Positions 14,246 to 25,424 of a stretch of 64,000 nucleotides of DNA are shown piece after piece. The position numbers and the translations under genes were made by a program. Location of the stretch: positions 2,628,001 to 2,692,000 of the forward strand of contig NC_050474.1 in NCBI RefSeq assembly GCF_013373865.1. Direction: 5' to 3'. This DNA comes from Monomorium pharaonis (lineage: Eukaryota > Arthropoda > Insecta > Hymenoptera > Formicidae). The notes below the pieces were generated by a model that saw only the letters and a program-made list of their open reading frames with translations, ran no database searches and was not told where the DNA came from. The stretch's first letter is position 1. Every line of letters starts with the position of its first letter.

Positions 14246-14699
14246 GGTCGTTACTCCACGACTTCCCCCGCATCTTTAAGACCGACCACCGTGTGCCATA
14301 TACTCCAGAGAGTATACCGCGTGTCTGTATTTAAGTACGCGTTGCAAACGATCTGCCTCTGGGGTATGCGCGAGAGAGACTCAAGTTTCCGCGGCAAAAA
14401 GAAGGCGAGCTAGCCTTCCGCAATGGTGGATGGAGGGAGGAAAGTGAGAGAAAGGAGGACGTGAGAGGAAGGGAGGAACGCGGGGGAGGAACGCGAAAGG
14501 AAAGAAAGGGAGAGAGCAAAAAAAAAAGGAGAGAAAAGAAAATACCGAGAGAACGCGGTATGATGTTGTGTCTCTTTCTCTCTTTCTGTGTGTAAGGCAA
14601 TAATATTATTTTGAATCATGCGCCCTTGGAAGGCGTCGCGTCGTAGCGAGCGAGCCTAGATTCGAGGCTAGACAAGGGGCGGGCGTAAGAGAGAGACGG

Positions 14700-17600
14700 T
14701 AGATGAAGAAGCGGCGGGAAGACAGTACGTGTCCGATCGTCACCCAGAGAGGTGCTGTATTTACGATATAATAAATTCTCAGTTTCTTGTACAATGTGTG
14801 TAGTTTAGAGCATTCCGTATTCCCTCGAACCACATTCATATTCTACAATATCCTACAAATCAGAAGTGGGATCGGGACACGTGCGCACAAGGAAGAAGTT
14901 CGGCAAGATTACGTCAGCCGCAACGCAGTGACGGCGGCCATATTCCGTTCGTTGGTACGCCGGATCACACGAAGAAGCGTGCCGCTGCTTTAAGAGACAG
15001 AAACGATTCCGTGAGACGGACCGAGAAACGGATTCGCGAGTCAAGGCGACGTGTGACGTTGTTCGGTGTGCGAACGTGTACATACGTGTAAGCATCTACG
15101 CACAGGAGTGTGCGAGACGCGATCGGTTTGGCGCCATTAAGAGACGATTCGCGAAAGTGTCCGGAAGATAGCATTCCGTCGTGATACGAGTGCGTGGTGC
15201 AAGGACACAAGGACGGCACAGAACAAGCAACATGAGTTCGAAGAAATTTTCGGTGGCTCAACTTAGGGCCGAGTTAGCGAGGCGAGAGTTACCGACCAGC
15301 GGAAAGAAGAAGGACCTGATTGCTCGGTTAGAGGAGAGCGATCCCAGCGGTGAGTGGATGAACGTAGTGGCGGCGACTGTTGCGAACGAAGCCAACGCGA
15401 ATGAAGATGGCGCGGAAACAGAAGACAGTGACGGAGAAATCGAGAACTTAACCCGGCGATACCATGACATGCAGCTACAGTTCGAAAGGCGGGAAAATGA
15501 ACTCTTGAGAAGAGAACTCGATTTAGCCAGACGTGAGAACGAACAACTGCGACGCGATGTTCAGCCACCCGTAGAGAATGCATACAGAAGAGAGAACATA
15601 AACGCCATGTTGGAATTAGTCGGATTCTTCGACGGAGGTGTCGGTACGTTTCGGAAGTGGGAGCAACAAATCCGACAGCTATGTCAAACTTATCGTCTGG
15701 ACGACGATCGCGCCAAATTACTCGTCAGTAATAAATTGAAGGGAAAGGCAAAAATTTGGTTTCAAGCTGAGAACACTATCGCCATGAGCCTAGATGAGGT
15801 TATGGACGGCTTCAGGAAAATGTACGACCATCGTCCGGCACGCGTAACACTGAGGAAAAAATTCGAGGCGAGAGAGTGGAAATCATCCGAGAGTTTTGCG
15901 GACTACTTCCACGATAAAATTGTGCTCGCAAAAGACGTTCCCATAGACGAGGAAGAAATGGTCGACTACTTGGTCGATGGCATTCCGAGCGACCATCTCC
16001 AAGATTTGGCGAGATTGAAAGAATTTTCCACGAAGGAAGATATGTTAAAAGCTTTCGAAAAGGTGACGTTGCGATTAACGACGAAAATCAATGCGAAACG
16101 CGACTCACGATCAGCCGGTAAAAACGACACAAAATCAGCTGATTTACCCAAGGACGAGAAGCAGGCGAAAAGCGATGAGGAAAAATTAAAGAGCCCTCGC
16201 TGCTACAATTGCAACAAATTGGGTCATCTGGCTGCCGATTGCAAACTGCCGAAACGCGAGAAGGGCTCGTGCTTTAAATGTGGCGAGATGGGCCACGTAT
16301 CAAAAGACTGTCCAGCGAAGGCCACGACATCCAAGCAGGTTGCTGTTGTCGACGAGGCGGAGAACCAAGTCTGCTCCATTTCCGGCGAGGCAGAGAAGGA
16401 AGCGACATTCTTCAGAGACGTCGATTATGAAATAAGCCGTTCCGACGCTAGTCAAAAAATCAGGTTAAATACGTTAATGGATACAGGTAGCAAGGTTAGC
16501 TTTGTTAAGGAAAGTCTCATTCCGGCGGAGGCTATAGAATCGTTTGGTAAGTCTTCAGAGAATTACTTCGGTATCAATCACTCTCCGTTGCATATAGTCG
16601 GATACATACGTTTGAATATTACTCTTGATCGCGAAACGAAAAATGAATTGATAATATTAGTTGTACCGGATACGACTATGGCAAACCCGATAGTATTAGG
16701 ACGCGATGTGCTAAAAGAATTCGGTCTGGGTCTAAGAAAACTAGAAGCCCAAGCTGTAAATGAAATTTTGAACGTAGAAATCAGTGATCCGCGAAATATA
16801 ATTTCAGATACGCTTCAGATTAATAACAAAATACCATGCGAAATACAGTTAAGGTTACGTGAGCTCTTTGAGTCTGAGTACGTTGAACCTGCAAGGCCGA
16901 ATATTCCGAAGGTCGATATGGAATTAAAACTTAGTTTGACTGATGAAAAACCGTTCCATTTCAATCCGCGTCGATTGTCTATTTCTGAAAAGGATGAATT
17001 AAGAAAAATATTAGACAGACTACTAGAGAGAAAAATAATTCAGCCTAGTCAGTCAGAGTATGTTTCTCCCATTATTTTAGTGAAGAAAAAAAACGGCGAA
17101 TGCAGACTTTGTGTCGACTATCGAGTACTAAATAAAGTTTTACGTCGAGACAATTATCCTCTTCCATTAATAGAGGATCAGATTGATATTTTAAAAGACA
17201 AAAAATATTTCAGTAGTTTTGATTTAAAAGATGGTTTCTTCCATATTCGAATCGCTGACGAATCGGTAAAATATACTGCATTTACGACCCCCTTCGGAGT
17301 ATTCGAGTATCGGCAAATGCCTTTCGGGCTCAAGGTAGGACCATCGAGATTTCAAAGGTTCGTAAACGAAGCATTAGCAGAGCTCATTAAGTCAGGAGAC
17401 ATCGTCGTGTATATGGATGACATACTGGTTGCGACATCCACTTTACAACATCATTTTACGGTATTAAAGCGATTATTTAATTGTCTGGTCGAAAATCTGT
17501 TGGAGCTCCGAATCGACAAATGTAAGTTTTTATACACTGAAATCGATTTTTTGGGTTATCGCATCTCTGAAAACGGAATTCAGCCAAATAGGTCAGGAGT

Positions 17601-19500
17601 CGAGACGATAGAAAATTATCCGGTTCCACAAAACGTGAGAAGCCTACAATGTTTCCTTGGAATGGCTTCATATTTCCGAAAATTTATTGAGGGCTTTTCC
17701 GTTATCGCGAAACCACTTTACGAACTACTCCGTAAAAACATTGAATTTAAATTCGGAGAAGAACAACTTAAAGCATTCCAGATGTTAAAAAAGAAATTGC
17801 TAGAGGCACCTGTACTTAGTATATACAGTCCTCATGACGAGACGGAACTCCACACAGACGCCAGCTCACACGGTTTCGGTGCCGCACTCATGCAAAAGAA
17901 AAAAGACGCGAAATTTCACCCTGTTATGTATTTCTCAAAAAGAACGACCGACACCGAAAGCCGTTACCACAGCTTCGAGCTGGAGACGCTTGCGGTCATC
18001 TATGCCTTACGTCGTTTTCGTATTTATTTACACGGTCTTAAATTTAAGATTGTAACTGACTGCGCTTCATTAAAAATGACCCTGGAAAAAAGGGATGTAA
18101 ATCCGCGAATCGAACGTTGGGCTATTGAACTTATGCAATATGATTATGTTCTAGAACACAGAATCGGTACTAAAATGAAACATGTAGATGCCCTCAGTCG
18201 GGCCACGAGCATTCTTGTAGTTGAAGCTAATCCGCTCGAGTGGGAACTAGCGTTAGGTCAGAATCGCGATCCCAAAATTCGAAAGTTGCGCGAAAAACTC
18301 GAGAAAATTCAGGACAAACAATATGAGATGCGAAACGGATTAGTCTATAGAAAGAAAAACAACGATTTAAGATTTTATGTATCGGATAAAATGGAAAGAC
18401 ATATACTCCAAAAATATCATGACGAATTAGGCCATTTTGGTCCGGAAAAAACATATTGCGCTATCGATCAAACTTATTGGTTTCCACAGATGCGTACTAA
18501 AATTAAAGATTATATTAACAATTGTCTTAAGTGTATTGCGTTCTCTCCAGGTGCAGGCAAATCAGAGGGATTTTTACATTGTATACCTAAGGGTAACTTA
18601 CCGTTTCAAACATTCCACATTGACCATTTAGGAATTAAAGATAAAAAACATTTAGTGAAACAACATATCCTAGTGGTTATTGATGCCTTTACAAAATATA
18701 CAAAGTTGTATGCGACAAAGACTACGGCTTCCAAAGAGTCAATTGAGTGTTTGAAACAGCACTTTGCAAATTACAGCCGACCTCACACTATAGTATCCGA
18801 CAGAGGAACTAGCTTTACTTCGGATGAGTTCGAAGAATTTCTCGAGAAAAATAACGTTCGACACGTGTTAATAGCTACGGGCTCTCCGAAAGCGAACGGG
18901 CAGGTGGAGCGCGTCAACCGAGTGTTAGGTCCCCTTCTTGCTAAAACAGTCGATAATTCCGTCGGAAAATTTTGGTATAAGGTTTTGACAGAAGCAGAAT
19001 TCGCAATAAATAACACGATAAATAAGTCCACGGGTGATACCCCAAGTCGCTTATTATTTGGAGTAAACCAACGCGGCGAAAGTATCGATAGGATCAAAGA
19101 AAGTCTAGAGGAGGAGATTACTCCTGATCGTGATCTCGAAATGATACGCGACAAGGCCGAAAAAAATATTCTAAGAAGTCAAGAGTACAACCAGCGTTAT
19201 TTTGATCGGAGCAGAAAGGAACCGCGCCGGTACAAAGAAGGTGATCACGTAGGGATAAGAAATTTCGATAATACTCCCGGAGTGTCGAGGAAACTCATCC
19301 CCGAATTTAAGGGACCCTATGAAATAACCAAGGTCCTTAGAAATGATAGATATATTGTTAGGGACGTAGAAAATTCTCAGTCATCGCGACGTCCCTATGA
19401 AGGAACATGGGAAGCTAACAATATCAGACCCTGGCAAACTTAACCAAAAGGCGATAATTGCGCATATAGTAGTTAGAATCTTGTTAGATTATAAGGTAGT
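14700..19500 (+). mobile_element. gypsy/Ty3-like LTR retrotransposon
   Basis: The core is a complete gag-pol ORF at 15232-19443 in gag, protease, RT, RNase H, integrase order, which defines a Ty3/gypsy element. The 5' boundary was not found. A possible LTR end with an AATAAA-like signal near 14770 and a terminal CTACA lies around 14855-14861, followed by a leader of about 370 bases. The last 57 bases before the gap (19444-19500) are non-coding, and the 500 N at 19501-20000 probably hide the 3' LTR. Both LTR placements are inference. The intact ORF suggests a recent insertion. Confidence 0.8.
15232..19443 (+). CDS. Gag-Pol polyprotein, single ORF
   Basis: A 1403-residue polyprotein from the ATG at 15232; the frame is open upstream to 15181 but without an ATG. 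Residues 1-37 resemble a SAP motif (L-x-ELxxRxLPxSGKKxDLIxRL), followed by a charged heptad-like region and a Gag capsid-like domain. Two CCHC zinc knuckles start near residues 324 and 347. The protease has DTGS at 417-420 and RT has YMDD at 727-730. RNase H has its first Asp near 876. The integrase HHCC zinc finger starts near 1063 and its catalytic D1131, D1190 and E1226 fit a D,D-35-E triad. Gag and Pol are fused with no frameshift or stop. It is related to elements often annotated as K02A2.6-like in insects. Confidence 0.95.
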   Translation: MSSKKFSVAQLRAELARRELPTSGKKKDLIARLEESDPSGEWMNVVAATVANEANANEDGAETEDSDGEIENLTRRYHDMQLQFERRENELLRRELDLARRENEQLRRDVQPPVENAYRRENINAMLELVGFFDGGVGTFRKWEQQIRQLCQTYRLDDDRAKLLVSNKLKGKAKIWFQAENTIAMSLDEVMDGFRKMYDHRPARVTLRKKFEAREWKSSESFADYFHDKIVLAKDVPIDEEEMVDYLVDGIPSDHLQDLARLKEFSTKEDMLKAFEKVTLRLTTKINAKRDSRSAGKNDTKSADLPKDEKQAKSDEEKLKSPRCYNCNKLGHLAADCKLPKREKGSCFKCGEMGHVSKDCPAKATTSKQVAVVDEAENQVCSISGEAEKEATFFRDVDYEISRSDASQKIRLNTLMDTGSKVSFVKESLIPAEAIESFGKSSENYFGINHSPLHIVGYIRLNITLDRETKNELIILVVPDTTMANPIVLGRDVLKEFGLGLRKLEAQAVNEILNVEISDPRNIISDTLQINNKIPCEIQLRLRELFESEYVEPARPNIPKVDMELKLSLTDEKPFHFNPRRLSISEKDELRKILDRLLERKIIQPSQSEYVSPIILVKKKNGECRLCVDYRVLNKVLRRDNYPLPLIEDQIDILKDKKYFSSFDLKDGFFHIRIADESVKYTAFTTPFGVFEYRQMPFGLKVGPSRFQRFVNEALAELIKSGDIVVYMDDILVATSTLQHHFTVLKRLFNCLVENLLELRIDKCKFLYTEIDFLGYRISENGIQPNRSGVETIENYPVPQNVRSLQCFLGMASYFRKFIEGFSVIAKPLYELLRKNIEFKFGEEQLKAFQMLKKKLLEAPVLSIYSPHDETELHTDASSHGFGAALMQKKKDAKFHPVMYFSKRTTDTESRYHSFELETLAVIYALRRFRIYLHGLKFKIVTDCASLKMTLEKRDVNPRIERWAIELMQYDYVLEHRIGTKMKHVDALSRATSILVVEANPLEWELALGQNRDPKIRKLREKLEKIQDKQYEMRNGLVYRKKNNDLRFYVSDKMERHILQKYHDELGHFGPEKTYCAIDQTYWFPQMRTKIKDYINNCLKCIAFSPGAGKSEGFLHCIPKGNLPFQTFHIDHLGIKDKKHLVKQHILVVIDAFTKYTKLYATKTTASKESIECLKQHFANYSRPHTIVSDRGTSFTSDEFEEFLEKNNVRHVLIATGSPKANGQVERVNRVLGPLLAKTVDNSVGKFWYKVLTEAEFAINNTINKSTGDTPSRLLFGVNQRGESIDRIKESLEEEITPDRDLEMIRDKAEKNILRSQEYNQRYFDRSRKEPRRYKEGDHVGIRNFDNTPGVSRKLIPEFKGPYEITKVLRNDRYIVRDVENSQSSRRPYEGTWEANNIRPWQT

Positions 19501-20000
19501 NNNNNNNNNNNNNNNNNNNNNNNNNNNNNNNNNNNNNNNNNNNNNNNNNNNNNNNNNNNNNNNNNNNNNNNNNNNNNNNNNNNNNNNNNNNNNNNNNNNN
19601 NNNNNNNNNNNNNNNNNNNNNNNNNNNNNNNNNNNNNNNNNNNNNNNNNNNNNNNNNNNNNNNNNNNNNNNNNNNNNNNNNNNNNNNNNNNNNNNNNNNN
19701 NNNNNNNNNNNNNNNNNNNNNNNNNNNNNNNNNNNNNNNNNNNNNNNNNNNNNNNNNNNNNNNNNNNNNNNNNNNNNNNNNNNNNNNNNNNNNNNNNNNN
19801 NNNNNNNNNNNNNNNNNNNNNNNNNNNNNNNNNNNNNNNNNNNNNNNNNNNNNNNNNNNNNNNNNNNNNNNNNNNNNNNNNNNNNNNNNNNNNNNNNNNN
19901 NNNNNNNNNNNNNNNNNNNNNNNNNNNNNNNNNNNNNNNNNNNNNNNNNNNNNNNNNNNNNNNNNNNNNNNNNNNNNNNNNNNNNNNNNNNNNNNNNNNN
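19501..20000. other. assembly gap (500 N)
   Basis: Exactly 500 undetermined bases, typical of a scaffold gap of unknown size. It sits immediately 3' of the retrotransposon ORF, consistent with assembly collapse at a repeated LTR. Confidence 0.99.
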
Positions 20001-20252
20001 CTGTCTACGTCATAACATAGCATGTATGACATCGTAATGATAAGGTTAACACGCCTTTAATTGTAAACCTCGGCTGACGCGGGCGACACTCTCGATGCGC
20101 TTCCTCCGAACTTTCCTGAACACGGCGGCGACGACGACCAAGCCACCCGAAGCACGATCTCGCGCAACAATCGACGCGAGCTCGCGAGACCGGTCCGCTG
20201 ATGAGCGGACCAACATCATCGCAGCTCACCAAGTCACAATAGGTTAGGTTCG

Positions 20253-20861
20253 CTAGGTCAACCGTAGTGACTGATCGATCAGATGGCCACGCTTCGGTTT
20301 GAATCGTCCGAGAATCGGCTTAATTTGATCTGGAGTGTCAGGACTCCTTTCAGCAGCCTCTATGCTCATAAAATATACTGATACGGAATCGAAGTTGACT
20401 ATTCATATTAGAAAACCTGTCATATCGACGGAATTGACGAAATATACGACATATACGAAAAATGAACGAATTTTAAACGTGTACTACATAACAAAACATC
20501 ATATGTATATATTAACAATAATAAAAACGGAGAGGAACCTAAGAACGGTTATCGCGTCGTTTTAGGTGTTTTCATCCATCAGCACCTTTATGTGCACAAA
20601 ACGTGCACATTGAACTATGTAGTCAAATATCTATGAATCCCGTAGGTAATATGCATGACATTCATATTTTAAATCTGTTTTATGCAAATGTGCATAATCG
20701 TGTTCTATAAATGTGCAATACCACATATACATGATATAAATTCAAATAATTGATTTAATAAAAATTCACTCACCGAGTGCTGGCGCTGCTCCTGTTGCTG
20801 CTGCTGCTGCTGCTACTGCTACATTGCTACATTCTTTCTCCGGAATACCGAGTTGTTCCAT
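20253..20861 (-). CDS. possible small two-exon gene, polyalanine
   Basis: Tentative model. The ATG at 20861 starts MEQLGIPEKECSNVAV and runs into six alanines coded by a CTG/GCA tract. It ends at a strong donor (GTGAGT) after 20774 in phase 1. A possible acceptor (CATAG) before 20359 continues the phase with EAAERSPDTPDQIKP and reaches a stop at 20253-20255, giving 64 residues. The acceptor lacks a strong polypyrimidine tract. Other exons could be in the nearby gap. No family was recognised. Confidence 0.25.
20789..20823. repeat. (CTG)n trinucleotide repeat
   Basis: A CTG/CTC run that reads as polyalanine on the minus strand inside the tentative exon at 20774-20861. Confidence 0.85.
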
Positions 20862-22240
20862 GGACGCTGCTTTCTGCTGACATCATCCTGCTATATTCTC
20901 GAACCGCACATTAATAACGACCGCCCAATACTTTATTCGGCACTCCCGATATTACAGATAATATATCACACTACGAGTAAAACGTAAACTACGCGCGAGA
21001 ATTTCACTTGGCGCGACCGTTACATTTGAAAAAGTGAAAAGGACGGCTCGTCTGATTGGCGGCGAAAATCAACCTGGCACGAAAGTGGCGTGACGTCACG
21101 TAACTTCGTGGAAACGCAGGCCGAGGAAAACCGTTTGAATGAAAATTACGCGCCGAGATACAACGAAAGGGGACAAATTCGTTTCGAGAATTTCGTGCTC
21201 GCACAACGACTAGTAGCACGTACTTCACTTTTAATTGGCACTCGCGATATTCTACCGAACGTCCCCTTCGAGCAAACACTTTGTTCGAACGCGCACGCGA
21301 ACACTTTACTCGAAACTGAACGCACGATGCCGCGCTTTACACATACGACCTCTGTTACGATCTCACATTGCTCGCGACGACACTCTCACAGTCTCAGCAT
21401 CGTAGCTGCGCACAATTCGAATTCTGAATACGCGAGAGACACACGCGAGACACGCACGAAGTCGACAGAACGTCCGATGCGTCCGACCGGCGCTGGAGCG
21501 CGGAGCAACATGGCGGCGGCAGCGGCGTACGTGACTCGGCGCTACTCGGCGCAGGCGTGGCGGTCAACCGCCTAGCAACGCCGAGTGGCGCCGACTAGCG
21601 CCGAGTACCGCCGAGTCTGCCAGCGTGCCAGCCAGCGGTCACGTACGCCCACATAGGCACGTACGTCGCTGCCACCATGTAAAAATAATAATATTGTAAA
21701 GACGTTGAATACGTATAATTTTATCGATATGTATGCTGATGTAAATAAATTGATTTTTCAACGTACGTCAAAGAGCGAAAGACATTTGAAGGATTAATTG
21801 TTCTTTGTCTCTAATTCACCTCATTCCTCTAATTTAACAATTTTTTATGAAAAAAATCACAAAATTATGAACATTACCATTTAGGATTTAGAGACGTTGA
21901 CCACGCAATTCGATGTCCACATTTTATGAACAAAAACGCTTTAAAATAAAATTAATATTTGCGATGGACAATTGTACGACAGATTAATTCTGTTTGTACA
22001 TATATATCAAATCGATAAAATTCTCTTTAATCAATTCTTGCTTAGTTAAAGAAAACGGTAAGACTGAAAATTGACAACTACGTATAAGATTTTTTCCCGC
22101 AATTTCTGCTGAATTTGACGCGGCAAGTTAAGGTTAGGATTGACGTAAGCAACAAGCAATGAAGCAACGTCTGTGAATTGTGTGAATTCAGAATTCAGAA
22201 TCACTTCTCGTGACTTCTCGCATCGAGTTCCTCATGCAAC
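20862..22240. other. CpG-rich region upstream of Zw10
   Basis: A CpG-rich stretch from 20.9 to 21.66 kb contains repeated GCCGAGT/ACTCGGC words, a 12-bp inverted repeat and a central hairpin. The rest to Zw10 is AT-rich. A 161-codon open frame at 21090-21575 lacks an ATG start and similarity and is probably chance. A bidirectional promoter is plausible but unproven. Confidence 0.4.
21524..21649. repeat. GC-rich inverted repeat
   Basis: GGCGTACGTGAC at 21524-21535 is perfectly inverted as GTCACGTACGCC at 21638-21649. Between the arms are alternating ACTCGGC/GCCGAGT words and a central palindrome GGCGGTCAACCGCC (21559-21572). The whole could fold as a branched hairpin or cluster binding sites in a promoter. 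Confidence 0.7.
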
Positions 22241-25200
22241 ATGACTTCGTTCGTAGCGGATGTACTAGCTACAGCAGGTAATATAAATTGCCACGTTTGA
22301 ACAATTATGGATAATCTATTGTAATAAATGCTGCTACATTTTTCTATGAAATTTTTTTTCGGCGAGAAATTGTAACCTTTGGAAATTAAAACATTATATT
22401 TATAGTATTTAGATTAATTATGCATAAAATTTCTAACGAAAAATGTAACTGAGCAATATTTTTTATCACATAGGTAAACTTGAAAAAGTGAATCTGAATA
22501 AAAATATTGCTGAAATACAAAAGGAGATAACAAAATTAGAATATGAAGTCAAGGATTTCATGGACGATAATTACGTCGAGTTCAGTGCGAAGTTGACGAG
22601 AGATGTGCACCTGGTTAAAAAGACAGAGCAATTGTTAGAGGAGATAGGTATTTTGCAGAGCAGAATAAACGATCAAGTACGTTGTATCAATGTCTGCACA
22701 TGTTAAACACAATAATACATACATTTAATAATATTATTTACATTTATTTATTGTGTAGATCAAAATAGAGTTGTCCAGCTCGATGAAGGAGTTGAAAATG
22801 CTCTCTCAAGCGTTAAAGGAATCAAACATCAGTCTGCAACTGTCACATCAGTTGATAAGCCTACACAAGTGCATAAAATCTATAAAACAGACACAAGAGG
22901 AAAAACAATATGTTGAGACTGCCAAGACTCTGCAAGAAATGCAGTCGCTACTGCATAATCCTCATAGTCTCCTCTCTGAACTTGAAATATATGTGGCAAT
23001 CATGGATGAATATTGCAATCTTTCTCGCTCGTGCCTGATGGAGGCTTCTGATCTCTTGCATGATCAAATTTACTGGGGCAGCGACGTGAAAGAGGGCAAG
23101 ACAGTTAACTGTGTCAGTATTAAAAATGAGTACGATGATATACAGGAATTAATGCAAGGATTGCATATTATGGATCACCTCGAAAATGAGTTAGAAGTAT
23201 TTTCTACAAAATTAATGGACTTTATAATCAAACCTATCATTTACGATCATTGTTCGGTGTACGTTGTCAAGGAGAGAGTGTTCACTGTCGAAATATTAGA
23301 GAAAAAAAAATTACCATGTTACAAAGGTGTGTTGTACAACTTGAAGCTGCTCTTCAAGTTTCTTCATCAACATTTAAATCTCATAGTCGTCGATAATGAA
23401 ACTTTTCTAAGGAGATTGCAGCCACATTTGTTGGAACAATTATCACATCCTTTGATAGCGGATTGCATTTCTCACATCATTCCAACTTCTAATGCGGATC
23501 TGAAAAACTTTGAGCCTGTAGTTGAGACAATTAACGAGTTTCAAAATTACTTGGTAGAAATTGGTATTTATGTTTAATTATTCATAAGACAAGTGTTTAT
23601 CTTAAAGTATTAAATATTAAATGATGGTAAATTTCAGGATTTCTTTCTGAGGACCAGCTCTTCTTATCAGAATATACAAACAATATTGACAAACTCTTCA
23701 TTAATAGGATATGTCAAGATCTATTAGCCAAAGCTAGAAATATAATGAGGAAAGACTTGCATGATTCTGTTCGATATGAATCACAGGTATTCAACTATTG
23801 CATTAAAATGATATATATATAGTTTATAGAATGTTTGATTTCCATTAACCTGTTTCATCGTAGGAACCGCCTAAACTTATAAACAAAGCATTCGAGAACG
23901 AATTCGATTGCGAATTCTCCATTGAAAAAAAATTGAGCGATATGTCATTTTACCTACCAAAATGTCAAATAAGGTACGTTATTTGATTAATAGTAAATAA
24001 TTTAATGTGCAAATACAAATTTATTTTGATAATTCTGCTATATAAATTTGATATTAAATATAAATATTTAATTATACGAACTATATTTTAGCAAAAATGC
24101 ACAAGAAACGTTAGAATTAGCAAGGACAATATTGAATGAAGCATGTGATAGTTCGGATGCTTGTGCTGTTAGATTATTTTACACATGTAGAAACGTTTTC
24201 GAAATGTACGCCGGTTTAGTGCCCGAACATCATAAAAAATTTTTGGAAACAATACCTCAACAAGTTGGTAAGCATAGAACAGAATAGAAACGAACCAATT
24301 TTAGCATGAATAAAATAAATATGATCCAATTGTCGCCATTGTGTTTAGCTCTATTTCACAATAATTGTATGTATCTCGCCCATCATCTTCTTACATTGGC
24401 CCACGAATATAGAAACAGATTCTCAAAAATTGTACAAAGATTGAACTTGACATTCGCGGATCAGGTGACGATACTCCGAGACGTCGGGTCACAATGTTTC
24501 TTAGATCACATGAAATATCAAAGAAATATCATCTTTGACATTATCAAGGACTCAGGTTTATAACTTATTTACTGATGTTATAAAGAAAATCGAAGTAAAT
24601 TTATCTAAAGTATCTCGTGTTTACAATTAGGTTTCTCAGGATTGAGCCAAGCGCCTCAGTTACATCCTAGTACAGAGCGAGCGTTAAGACAATGCATAAG
24701 ACAATTGGAATTATTGAAGACCGTATGGCTGGACGTGTTGCCTATAAATATCTACTGTAAAGCTGTCGGTTAGTTTTTCTTTAAATTTTTTACTTCATTA
24801 TTATATTTTAACTTTTTGCGTTTTTTTTACATTTTAGGATGTATAACGAATTCCATGATTGATGATTTGGTGACAAAAGTTACATCTGCTGAAGATATTC
24901 CAATTGATGTCGCCACAGAACTGGTGACTTTATTTAATATGGTGGTAAAACGAGCGCCGCAGATATTTCCTGTAAGTATATAACGCAAAAAAAAACAATA
25001 CAAAAAAATGAATTATGTATATTAATATAATTTATATACCAGAAATTTGATATGATAAACTTTTATTGCATTCAATATCATACATTCGATATGATAAAGA
25101 GTAGTTTGAGATAGTAGCATTCCAACTGGTTCCTGTAAAAGTTAAGCCACAAGAACATTATTACATTTATTGAGGCACAAATGTGTATTAATTGGCATTT

Positions 25201-25424
25201 TTATTTTATAGGATCAACAGATTCAACAGCACGTACGTAAATGGGGAAAGTTTTTGGAATTGATTAAGTTACTTGGTGCATCACTGAAAGAAATTGAAGT
25301 TAGATGGGGAAATGGGAAAGGACCATTAGCACAAGAATTTGCTGCTCCACAAGTCAAACAATTAATCCGGGCAATATTTCAGAATACGGATAGAAGATCT
25401 AATCTCTTAGCTTCTATAAGATAA
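22241..25424 (+). CDS. Zw10: centromere/kinetochore protein ZW10
   Basis: Ten exons: 22241-22277, 22474-22676, 22759-23563, 23638-23786, 23864-23973, 24092-24267, 24349-24555, 24631-24768, 24838-24971 and 25212-25424. All have GT-AG sites and phases that close, giving 723 residues, close to Drosophila Zw10. The N-terminus (MTSFVADVLATAGKLEKVNL) and an early coiled coil match the family start. The block HNNCMYLAHHLLTL and the C-terminal GNGKGPLA/RAIFQNTDRR region are typical. ZW10 works in the Rod-Zw10-Zwilch complex that recruits Mad1 and dynein to kinetochores, and in the NRZ/Dsl1 tether for Golgi-ER vesicles. The ATG lies in a short first exon of 12 codons. No defects were seen. Confidence 0.93.

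Larger units (their letters stand above)
7162..14640. other. intergenic, simple repeats
   Basis: No protein gene could be supported. Several frames of 60-150 codons in CpG-rich stretches (7.9-8.4 kb, 12.1-12.4 kb, 13.0-13.5 kb) overlap in multiple frames on both strands, as expected when CpG-rich DNA lacks stop codons. The region contains several GA/CT microsatellites and purine-rich tracts. Confidence 0.5.

Noticed and set aside
20241..20252. Telomere-like AGGTTAGG
   Set aside because: Only one or two TTAGG-like units, no array.
21090..21575. 161-codon open frame upstream of Zw10
   Set aside because: Starts at a non-ATG codon, overlaps CpG-rich promoter-like DNA, low-complexity Arg/Thr/Ser content and no recognised domain.
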